NCBI GenBank assembly: GCA_029213165.1 | Contig: JARGNO010000018.1 | Span: forward strand, 1-57,914 | Direction: 5' to 3' | Length of the DNA: 57,914 nucleotides | DNA from: Minwuia sp. | GTDB taxonomy: Bacteria > Pseudomonadota > Alphaproteobacteria > Minwuiales > Minwuiaceae | Part shown: positions 1 to 6,946 of the stretch, piece after piece | Numbering within the stretch: position 1 is the stretch's first letter | How the letters are laid out: each line of letters begins with the position of its first letter | Made by a program: the position numbers and the translations under genes | The notes under the pieces: model-generated | The model's input: only the letters and a program-made list of their open reading frames with translations | The model's database searches: none | What the model was told of the DNA's origin: nothing

Positions 1-258
1 CGCAGCGGCCCCGATGCCGGGCGGATGGTAGACACGGATCGGCACCTCCGGATCCGAACCTGAGGCAGGAACAAAAAGGTCCTCGACACGTGCAAGCTCA
101 GGTGTCGCCTGTGCGAATGTTTCCATCATCGACGCATAACCGGCACGCATTGCCTGCGGTGTCGGTTTCTGAAACGCGGATCCACCGCTCGCGGCAGCAT
201 CCAGAACGATCTGGCACTGCGGATCGACCGGTGGGCGGGAATGATGCTGGTCAGCCAT
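1..258 (-). CDS. alpha/beta hydrolase, N-terminal part (runs off the window)
   Basis: The first 86 codons of a minus-strand gene are present and the frame stays open to the window edge. The N-terminus reads MADQHHSRPPVDPQCQ and continues to a PIRVYHPPG segment, the usual lead-in of hormone-sensitive-lipase-type alpha/beta hydrolases, where it precedes the oxyanion HGGG motif. That motif and the catalytic triad lie outside the window, so the assignment rests on the lead-in only. The start lies 13 bp downstream of the glutathione S-transferase stop, so the two genes probably form one transcript. Substrate cannot be predicted. Confidence 0.7.
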   Translation of the reverse strand, partial: MADQHHSRPPVDPQCQIVLDAAASGGSAFQKPTPQAMRAGYASMMETFAQATPELARVEDLFVPASGSDPEVPIRVYHPPGIGAAA

Positions 259-271
259 TGTCGTTCTCCCC

Positions 272-892
272 TCAACTCAACGGAATCATGACATGCTCCC
301 GAAAAGCGGGACGTTCCGCCAGACGGGCATGATAGTCGGTCACCGCTGGCAGATCAGGACGGTCGATCGGCATGTTCAGCCAGCGGTAGGCCAGCGCACC
401 CGTCGGAATGTCACCCATGCTCAGCGTCTGGCCCGCGACCCAACCGGTCTTCTGAAGCTGCGCATCCAGAATGCCCATCTGCGCATTCAGCCGCCCGACA
501 GCCGCATTGATGACGGCCATGTTGCGGTCCGCCTCCGGGGTTCGGATCAGGCCCAGGAAAACCGTGATCAGGTCCGGCGCGACACTTGCCGCCTGCCAGT
601 CCATCCAGCGGTCCGCCGCACTGCGTTCGCCGGGATCGGTCGACCACAGCGCCCCCGCGGAATGCTTCGCACACAGGTAGCGCACGATGGCATTGCTTTC
701 CCACACGGTCACATCGCCATCGGTGATGACCGGGACACGGCGATTGGGGTTCATGGCACCATATTCATCCGTGTCCAGCCCGCCGAAAGCGCCGCCCACA
801 CTTGTGTGTTCGTGCGCCAGCCCCAGTTCGCCGACGGTCCACATGACCTTCTGCACATTGATGGAATTCGTCCGTCCCCAGATCTTCAGCAT
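272..892 (-). CDS. glutathione S-transferase family protein
   Basis: A 206-residue protein of normal GST length. The thioredoxin-fold N-domain begins MLKIWGRTNSINVQKV. The cis-proline (RVPVI, residue 54) and the glutathione gamma-glutamyl-binding ES pair (residues 65-66 in VWESNAIVRYL) are present; an all-helical C-domain follows. Family role: conjugation of glutathione to electrophiles, or other thiol transfer, in the cytoplasm. The ATG at 892 was chosen because GGAGGGG lies just upstream; an in-frame TTG at 904 overlaps that ribosome-binding site and is unlikely. It probably shares a transcript with the hydrolase downstream. The substrate is unknown. Confidence 0.88.
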   Translation of the reverse strand: MLKIWGRTNSINVQKVMWTVGELGLAHEHTSVGGAFGGLDTDEYGAMNPNRRVPVITDGDVTVWESNAIVRYLCAKHSAGALWSTDPGERSAADRWMDWQAASVAPDLITVFLGLIRTPEADRNMAVINAAVGRLNAQMGILDAQLQKTGWVAGQTLSMGDIPTGALAYRWLNMPIDRPDLPAVTDYHARLAERPAFREHVMIPLS

Positions 893-1228
893 CGTCCCCT
901 CCAAATGCGTTGCCCTGCCAAAGCTAGTGCGTTTGCCTGACGGGTGAAATCCCGGACCGCTGATACCGCCCGATCACGCCTTGTCGTGCATTGAATACCA
1001 AGCGCATCACAACGGTTTGCCGCAAACTTGGACAGATGCGCGCTCAAAAGATGATACACGCGCCCAAAATTTACGCCGCGTGATGTAGCACTTGACTCCT
1101 CCCGATCGAAACCAGACGCTTTTGTCATCATTCCGGGAAGTGCTCGCATCTTGTGCACTTTCCGATCATCCCGGGCTGGCATCTCGACAGGACCTGTGGG
1201 TGAGTGCCGGACGGAGCGGGGGGCGCAA
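893..1228. other. divergent intergenic region, no gene seen
   Basis: This stretch separates the minus-strand GST gene from the plus-strand flotillin gene and should hold promoters for both. It is AT-richer than its surroundings between about 960 and 1120. An inverted repeat CACGCG/CGCGTG (1057-1062 and 1077-1082) flanks a 14-base AT-rich spacer and could be an operator. Open frames here lack recognisable protein features and a ribosome-binding site. Confidence 0.5.
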
Positions 1229-2857
1229 ATGGGCTGGCTAGTTGCAATCATCGTGGCGATCGTCGTTCTGATCGTCGGGATCCTTTTCCTGAACCGGTTC
1301 TATCGGAAGGGCAGCCGCGAGGTTGCGCTGATCCGTACCGGTTTCGGTGGCCAGCGGATCGTGATGGAGCGCGGTTGCATCGCGCTGCCGATCATTCACC
1401 GCATATCCGAAGTCAACATGCGCACGACGCGGCTTGAGATCGAGCGCAAGGGCGGGCGATCCATCATCACCAAGGACAGGCTGCGTGTGGATGCTGCGGC
1501 TGAGTTCTATGTGCGTGTGAACCCGTCCGAAGAAGGTGTCACCACGGCTGCACAGGCACTGGCAGGCAAGTCGTTCCGGTCCAGCGAACTCGCCGAGACC
1601 CTGGAAGGCAAGCTGGTCGATGCCCTGCTGTCGGTCGCCGCACATTACACGATGGATGACCTGCAGGACCGCCGTGGCGAGTACGTGAAGGAAGTCTCCG
1701 CCGCACTGTCACCCACTCTGGCGATGAACGGCCTGTTGCTGGAGAACGTGGCCCTCACCCGCCTCGACCAGACGCCCTTCGCGGCACTGGACGAGAACAA
1801 CGCCTTCAATGCCATCGGCATGCGTCGCCTGTCGGAGATCATCGCGACCTCCAAGAAGGAACGGGCGGCCATCGAGTCGGAGGCGGATGTGGCTGTCCGG
1901 CGCAGCCAGCTGGAGGCCACCAAGCAGAAGTTCATCATCGACCAGGAATCGGAACTGGCCCAGCAGGCCCAGCAGAAGGAAATCGAGAGCCAGCGCGCCG
2001 CGTCACAGGCCGAGATCGCGGAGCAGCAGGCCCTGGCCGAACGCCGTCGCGAGGCCGCGCGGATCGAGCGTGACAAGGTGGTGAAGGCAGCCGAGATCGA
2101 CCGCGACCGGGAAGTCCGCCGCATGGAGGTCGAGAGCGAGATGAATACCCAGACCGCGCGGCACGAACGCGAGGTCGCACTGGCCGCGAAACGGATCGAC
2201 GAGGCGAAGGCCCGCGCCGCCGCCTTGCTGGAAGAGGCCAAGCGGGTGGAAGCCGAGGCCGGCGTCGAGACCTCGAAGGTGATTGCGGAGGCCCGGCGGG
2301 CGAAGGAACTGGCGCTGATCCGGGCGCTGGAAGAGGCCGAGGTCGATGACACGCGGGTGAAGAGCGAGACGGAGACCATCATGGCCATGGCCAAGGCCAA
2401 GGCAGATGCCACCGACATTGCCTCCACGGCCAAGCGGATCGAGATGCTGGCGGAAGCGGAAGGCCGCAAGGCTCTGGTGGAGGCCGAGAATGGCCAGTCC
2501 GAACAACTGATGCGCCTGAAGCTCGACATGGCGAAGATCACCGCGCTGCCGGAAGTGGTCTCCCGCATGACCAAGCCTGCGGAGAAGATCGACAGCATTC
2601 GCATCAACCACATCTCCGGCTTCAACGGCACGGGATCGGGCGGCGGCGAAGGCGATGCCGCAAAGGGCAGCGGCGGCAATGGCGGCGCACCGATCAATCA
2701 GGTCGTGGACAGCGTGCTTTCCATGGCGCTGCAACTGCCTGCCATCAGGAAGCTGGGCGAGGACATCGGCATGAATGTCGGCGACGGGCTGGCGGGCCTG
2801 TCCGGCAGCATCGATGGCGGTGACACGCCGAAGAAATCTGAGAAGAAGGACGGCTGA
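1229..2857 (+). CDS. flotillin-like SPFH-domain membrane protein
   Basis: A 542-residue protein. One N-terminal membrane anchor (about residues 2-22, GWLVAIIVAIVVLIVGILFL) is followed by an SPFH/band 7 domain (about 25-200). A long Ala/Glu/Arg-rich coiled-coil stretch (about 210-430) and a Gly/Ser-rich tail follow. This order matches bacterial flotillins of the YqiK/FloT type, which oligomerise in the inner membrane and organise membrane microdomains. The ATG at 1229 follows a G-rich ribosome-binding region and starts directly with the anchor; an upstream in-frame extension adds a non-membrane leader and was rejected. No NfeD-type partner gene is adjacent. Confidence 0.88.
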   Translation: MGWLVAIIVAIVVLIVGILFLNRFYRKGSREVALIRTGFGGQRIVMERGCIALPIIHRISEVNMRTTRLEIERKGGRSIITKDRLRVDAAAEFYVRVNPSEEGVTTAAQALAGKSFRSSELAETLEGKLVDALLSVAAHYTMDDLQDRRGEYVKEVSAALSPTLAMNGLLLENVALTRLDQTPFAALDENNAFNAIGMRRLSEIIATSKKERAAIESEADVAVRRSQLEATKQKFIIDQESELAQQAQQKEIESQRAASQAEIAEQQALAERRREAARIERDKVVKAAEIDRDREVRRMEVESEMNTQTARHEREVALAAKRIDEAKARAAALLEEAKRVEAEAGVETSKVIAEARRAKELALIRALEEAEVDDTRVKSETETIMAMAKAKADATDIASTAKRIEMLAEAEGRKALVEAENGQSEQLMRLKLDMAKITALPEVVSRMTKPAEKIDSIRINHISGFNGTGSGGGEGDAAKGSGGNGGAPINQVVDSVLSMALQLPAIRKLGEDIGMNVGDGLAGLSGSIDGGDTPKKSEKKDG

Positions 2858-2869
2858 ACGCGCGTTCAG
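2854..2869. repeat. 16-bp perfect palindrome over the flotillin stop codon
   Basis: CTGAACGCGCGTTCAG is fully self-complementary and contains the TGA stop codon of the flotillin gene. No T-run follows, so a standard intrinsic terminator is not supported. It could be a short RNA hairpin or an operator for the downstream transporter operon. Confidence 0.35.
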
Positions 2870-2898
2870 GTGAGGCGATGACCCCTTGGGTCAAGACC

Positions 2899-2914
2899 GG
2901 ACCGTGCATGGTCC
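2899..2914. promoter_or_regulatory. imperfect palindrome upstream of the amide-transporter operon
   Basis: GGACCGTGCATGGTCC is symmetric at 14 of 16 positions and ends 20 bp before the start of the binding-protein gene. Its place suggests an operator or a leader hairpin. No regulator gene lies next to the operon, so the ligand is unknown. Confidence 0.3.
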
Positions 2915-2934
2915 GTACAACAGGGAGCGGGTAA

Positions 2935-4191
2935 ATGAGCACAACACGCAGGACATTTCTGAAGGGCACGGCGGCAACCGCTGCCGTGCTTGCATCCCCG
3001 GGGATCATCGGCAAGGCAGCAGCCGCCGACAAGATCAAGCTGGTCAGCATCCTGGACCAGTCAGGCGGACTGGACATCTACGGCAAGCCCATGGTCGCGG
3101 CGACCGAAATGGCCGTGGACGACATCAACGCGGCGGGCGGCCTGCTGGGCCGTGAGGTCGAACTGAAGATGTACGACCCGCAGTCGTCCATCCAGTACTA
3201 CACCCAGTATGCGACGCAGGCTGCGGCCTCCGACCGTGCGGATGTGGTCCATGCCGGCATCACCTCCGCCTCGCGCGAAGCGATCCGTCCGACGCTGGAC
3301 CGTTTCAAGACGCTCTACTTCTACAACACGCAGTACGAAGGCGGCGTCTGCGACCGCAACGTCTTCTGCACCGGCTCCACCCCGGCCCATACGGTCGAGA
3401 AACTGGTGCCACACGCGATGAAGAAGTGGGGCAAGAAGGTCTATATCCTGGCCGCCGACTACAACTACGGCCAGATCATCGCCGACTGGGTCGAGAAGTT
3501 CGTGCGTGACGAGGGCGGCGAGACCGTCGCCACCGAATTCTTCCCGCTGGACGTGACCAACTTCGGCCCGACCATCCAGAAGATCCAGGCCGCGAAGCCT
3601 GACATGATCTGGTCTGCACTGGTGGGTGGCGCGCACATCTCCTTCTACCGCCAGTATGCGGCGGCGGGCATGCACAAGAGCGTTCCCATTGCATCGACCA
3701 CCTATGGCGTCGGCAACGAACATCAGCTGATGTCAGCCGAAGAAGGTGACGGCATCCTCTGCGCCTACAGCTACTTCGAGGAGATCGACACGCCGGAGAA
3801 CAAGGCCTTCGTCGAGCGCTTCCGTGCCCGAAACGGTGGCGCGGCGGCCCCTGCCCTGAACGAACTGGCGGTACGGTCCTATGAAGGCGTCATGCTCTGG
3901 GCCGAGGCGGTGCGCAATGCCGGATCGGTTGACCGGATGAAGGTGATCGAGGCACTGGAGGCCCCGACCATGATCGACGGTCCCAGCGGCGCCATTGCCA
4001 TCGAACCGACCACGCACCACGCGACCCTGAACACCTATATCGCACAGGTGAAGGGCCAGAAGTTCCAGGTGCAGGAGACCTTCCTGGCGCAGCAACCGAC
4101 GGACACCATGCAGGTCTGCGACCTGAAGGCCAATCCGGACACCGTGAAGTTCTACTTCGAGAACGGGCTGGAAGCTGCCGGCATCAAGTAA
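2935..4191 (+). CDS. amide/urea-type ABC transporter substrate-binding protein
   Basis: A 418-residue periplasmic binding protein of the Peripla_BP_5 (UrtA/FmdD/AmiC-like) group. The N-terminus carries a twin-arginine signal (MSTTRRTFLKGTAATAAVLA) and a likely cleavage site near AAAADK, so export by the Tat pathway is expected. The mature protein opens with IKLVSILDQSGGLDIYGKP, typical of the urea/amide-binding branch. It delivers ligand to the permeases encoded downstream. GGGAGCGGG lies before the ATG. A strong hairpin directly after the gene probably raises its mRNA level over the permease genes. Ligand is inferred as an amide or urea from family and from the linked amidase. Confidence 0.88.
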   Translation: MSTTRRTFLKGTAATAAVLASPGIIGKAAAADKIKLVSILDQSGGLDIYGKPMVAATEMAVDDINAAGGLLGREVELKMYDPQSSIQYYTQYATQAAASDRADVVHAGITSASREAIRPTLDRFKTLYFYNTQYEGGVCDRNVFCTGSTPAHTVEKLVPHAMKKWGKKVYILAADYNYGQIIADWVEKFVRDEGGETVATEFFPLDVTNFGPTIQKIQAAKPDMIWSALVGGAHISFYRQYAAAGMHKSVPIASTTYGVGNEHQLMSAEEGDGILCAYSYFEEIDTPENKAFVERFRARNGGAAAPALNELAVRSYEGVMLWAEAVRNAGSVDRMKVIEALEAPTMIDGPSGAIAIEPTTHHATLNTYIAQVKGQKFQVQETFLAQQPTDTMQVCDLKANPDTVKFYFENGLEAAGIK

Positions 4192-4200
4192 GCCACTGAT

Positions 4201-4237
4201 GACGGACGGGTGAGTATGGCTCACCCGTCCGTCTTCA
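4201..4237 (+). terminator. strong intercistronic hairpin after the binding-protein gene
   Basis: A perfect 14-bp stem pairs 4201-4214 with 4220-4233 around a 5-base loop, followed by a short T-rich stretch. It lies 9 bp after the binding-protein stop and before the first permease. Such hairpins commonly act as partial terminators or 3' stabilisers that give the binding protein more transcript than the membrane parts. Confidence 0.75.
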
Positions 4238-4306
4238 TTCCTGATCGGTGACCGGCCCCGGTGCCGGTTCCATTCTGCCCCCGTCTGTGTTGAGGAATTT
4301 CGGACC

Positions 4307-5176
4307 TTGGACCTCTACATCGCCCTGGCCCTGCAGATTGTTTATGGCATCGCCAATCTGGTGCTGATCTCGCTCGGGCTGGCCATCATCTTCGGCATGA
4401 TGCGGGTCATCAACCTGGCGCATGGCGAGTTCCTGATGCTCGGCGGCTATACCGTCGTCATCTCCACCAATGCCGGTGTGAACATCTGGCTGGCGATGCT
4501 GATCCTCGCCCCGCTGGTCGTCGGCGTCATCGGCGTGATCGTTGAGCGGGTGATGATCCGTTTCCTCTACGGACGCATGGTGGACACACTGCTTGCCACC
4601 TGGGGACTGTCACTGGTGCTGATCGGACTGGTCACCACCATCTTCGGCGCGCAGACCGCCACCACCATCTCGCCGCCCATCGGCGCCATCCAGATCGGCG
4701 ACTTCACGTCTTCCGGCTATGAGTTGTTCCTGATCGGCGTGACCGTCGTGCTGTCGGTCCTGGCCTATTGCGCGCTGAAGTACACCCGCATCGGGCTGAT
4801 CGCGCGAGGCACCATGCAGGGGGCGGAGATTGCCTCCGCCCTGGGTGTATCCACCAGCCGGACCTATGCCATCACCTTCGGCGTCGGCGCAGCCGTGTCC
4901 GGACTTGCCGGTGGCCTGCTGGCCCCCATCACCGGCGTGCTGCCCTCCATCGGCGCGACCTACATCGCCAAGGCCTTCATCACTGTCATTTCGGGCGGCA
5001 CCGCGATCCTGGCGGGCACCCTTTCGGCCTCCACCCTGCTGGGCGGCGTCAACTCGGTACTGAGCTACATCACCGGCCCGACAATCGGTGAAGTCGGGTT
5101 GCTGGTTGTCGCCATCGTGCTGCTGCGGCTGATGCCGCAGGGCATCACCGCACGCCTGTTCCGGAGAAGCCTGTGA
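4307..5176 (+). CDS. branched-chain/urea-type ABC transporter permease (UrtB/LivH-like)
   Basis: A 289-residue polytopic inner-membrane protein of the LivH/UrtB family. The early segment IIFGMMRVINLAHGEFLMLG is the family hallmark, and later hydrophobic helices extend to the C-terminus. It forms half of the transmembrane channel with the next gene product. The start is a TTG preceded by GAGGA ten bases upstream; no ATG gives the expected N-terminus. Its stop codon overlaps the GTG start of the next permease by 4 bp, indicating translational coupling. Confidence 0.9.
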   Translation: MDLYIALALQIVYGIANLVLISLGLAIIFGMMRVINLAHGEFLMLGGYTVVISTNAGVNIWLAMLILAPLVVGVIGVIVERVMIRFLYGRMVDTLLATWGLSLVLIGLVTTIFGAQTATTISPPIGAIQIGDFTSSGYELFLIGVTVVLSVLAYCALKYTRIGLIARGTMQGAEIASALGVSTSRTYAITFGVGAAVSGLAGGLLAPITGVLPSIGATYIAKAFITVISGGTAILAGTLSASTLLGGVNSVLSYITGPTIGEVGLLVVAIVLLRLMPQGITARLFRRSL

Positions 5177-6234
5177 ACCATGCACGGGAGAATTCCTGGC
5201 TGATCCTGATCGGCATTGTCGGCGCCATCTTCCTGATCGGCGCGCCACAGGTGCTGGAACTGTTCACCATCATCAACCTGACCACGGCCATCGCCATGGC
5301 ACTGCTGGCGCTCAGCCTCGGGTTGGTCTGGGGCTTCGGCGGCATCCTCTGCTTCGGTCAGTCGACCTTCTTCGGCATCGGGGCCTATGCCTATGTGGTT
5401 GCCGCGATCAATTTCGGCGGCACAAGCTGGGCCGTCGTCGTGGCGATCCTGGTCGCCGCCGCCTTTGCCGCCGTGCTGGGCTATTTCATGTTCTACGGTC
5501 GGGTTTCGGACGTCTATCTGGGCGTCATCACACTGACCGTCTCCCTGATCTTCTACAATCTGATGCGCCGCACCTCCGGCCCCGAATACAAGATCGGCGA
5601 TGCCCTGCTCGGCGGTTTCAACGGCATCAACGCACCACCGCTGAACGTGCCGGGCGACGCAAGCTGGATCCTGTTTCCCGAAGATGTCTTCTACGTCGCC
5701 ATGGCCGCGCTGATCATCGGCTACTTCGGCTGTGTCTGGCTGGTCCGGTCGCACTTCGGTCGCGTCGCAGTGGCCATTCGGGAGAATGAATTGCGGGCGG
5801 AACTGATCGGCTATGACGTACGCCTGCAGAAGCTGATCCTGTTCGCGGTCGGTGGCGGCATCGCCGGTGCGGCGGGCGTGCTGTTCGCAAACGGCGTGGG
5901 CCGGGTGACGCCGGATGTCTTCAACCTCTACAATGCGGCCCTGATCATCATCTGGGTCATCGTCGGCGGACGCGGCACGCTGATCGGGCCGATTCTCGGC
6001 GCTTTCGGGCTGTTCTATCTGATCAGTTCGCTGGGCCAGCAGACCTCCATCAACAACAATCTGGTGCTGGGGGTCATTCTGGTGGTCTTCGTGCTGCTGG
6101 TGCCGAAGGGCATCGTGCCAAGCGTCATCGACCTGTGGGACCGGAAGCGGGGCCGCCGGGGCCAGTTCAGACGCCATGGCCGACGCCAGCGCCGCCGCGG
6201 CGGACGGACAGCGGAGACCAGCCATGAAGGGTGA
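5173..6234 (+). CDS. branched-chain/urea-type ABC transporter permease (UrtC/LivM-like)
   Basis: A 353-residue permease of the LivM/UrtC family. It has many hydrophobic helices, a GLVWGFGGILCFGQSTFFG segment near the N-terminus and a family-typical VAIRENELRAELIGYDV cytoplasmic loop. The gene begins with GTG inside the stop of the preceding permease. Its C-terminal tail is Arg-rich (RKRGRRGQFRRHGRRQRRRG), and its end overlaps the start of the first ATPase gene by 11 bp. It is the second half of the membrane channel. Confidence 0.9.
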   Translation: MNHARENSWLILIGIVGAIFLIGAPQVLELFTIINLTTAIAMALLALSLGLVWGFGGILCFGQSTFFGIGAYAYVVAAINFGGTSWAVVVAILVAAAFAAVLGYFMFYGRVSDVYLGVITLTVSLIFYNLMRRTSGPEYKIGDALLGGFNGINAPPLNVPGDASWILFPEDVFYVAMAALIIGYFGCVWLVRSHFGRVAVAIRENELRAELIGYDVRLQKLILFAVGGGIAGAAGVLFANGVGRVTPDVFNLYNAALIIIWVIVGGRGTLIGPILGAFGLFYLISSLGQQTSINNNLVLGVILVVFVLLVPKGIVPSVIDLWDRKRGRRGQFRRHGRRQRRRGGRTAETSHEG

Positions 6235-6946
6235 AATCGTTGTCGAAACCCGTGGCCTGTCGATGCATTTCGGTGGTGTCGTCGCTGTTGACCAGGTGGA
6301 TTTCAACCTGCGCGAGAACGAGCTGCGCTGCCTGATTGGCCCCAATGGCGCGGGCAAGAGCACCTTCTTCAAGTGTCTGACCGGACAGTTGAAACCGACC
6401 TTTGGTGATGTCGTCATCCGCGACCTGAACGTCAACCGCGCCCACAGTCACGAGATCGCGGGACTGGGTGTCGGCATCAAGACCCAGGTGCCGAACGTGT
6501 TCGAGGGGCTGTCGGTGCAGGAGAACATCTGGCTCGCCGCCCGCCGGTTCCACCCCGCCGCCCGTGCCCGCAGCCTGGTCGAGGAAACCCTGGACCGCGT
6601 CCGGCTGACCGATATCCGGCGGGAGGTGGTGAACGAACTCAGCCACGGCCAGCGCCAGTGGGTGGAACTCGGCATGGTCATCTCGGCGGAGCCATGGCTG
6701 GTGCTGCTGGACGAACCGGCGGCCGGCATGACCCACGACGAAGTGCTGCTGACGGCGGAACTGATCCGGGAGATCAACAAGACCGCGTCCCTGATCGTGG
6801 TGGAGCATGACATGCAGTTCATCCGCATGATCGCGGACAAGGTCACCGTCTTCCATCGCGGTGCGATCCTGATCGAGGACACGATGGATGTTGTCGCGGC
6901 GGACCCGATGGTTCGCGAAGTCTATCTGGGACATCGGAAGAAATGA
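6224..6946 (+). CDS. ABC transporter ATPase (UrtD/LivG-like)
   Basis: A 240-residue ATPase of the LivG/UrtD type. Walker A is GPNGAGKST (39-47), the signature is [10 protein letters not shown], Walker B is [11 protein letters not shown], and the switch His is in [13 protein letters not shown] in place of LSGGQ is normal in this branch. The ATG at 6224 has GGAGA six bases upstream; an earlier in-frame ATG at 6176 would overlap the permease gene by 59 bp and lacks a clear ribosome-binding site. The next ATPase starts inside its stop (ATGA). Confidence 0.9.
   Translation: MKGEIVVETRGLSMHFGGVVAVDQVDFNLRENELRCLIGPNGAGKSTFFKCLTGQLKPTFGDVVIRDLNVNRAHSHEIAGLGVGIKTQVPNVFEGLSVQENIWLAARRFHPAARARSLVEETLDRVRLTDIRREVVNELSHGQRQWVELGMVISAEPWLVLLDEPAAGMTHDEVLLTAELIREINKTASLIVVEHDMQFIRMIADKVTVFHRGAILIEDTMDVVAADPMVREVYLGHRKK

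Noticed and set aside
886-1251. 121-codon minus-strand frame in the GST/flotillin intergenic region
   Set aside because: No family features; overlaps the starts of both flanking genes.
1645-2697. 350-codon minus-strand frame opposite the flotillin gene
   Set aside because: Ser/Arg/Ala-rich, no ribosome-binding site; a codon-bias shadow of the Glu/Ala/Arg-rich coiled-coil region.
5065-6435. 456-codon minus-strand frame opposite the permease and ATPase genes
   Set aside because: Low-complexity Asp/Gln/His-rich product with no family features; the plus strand is a well-supported operon.
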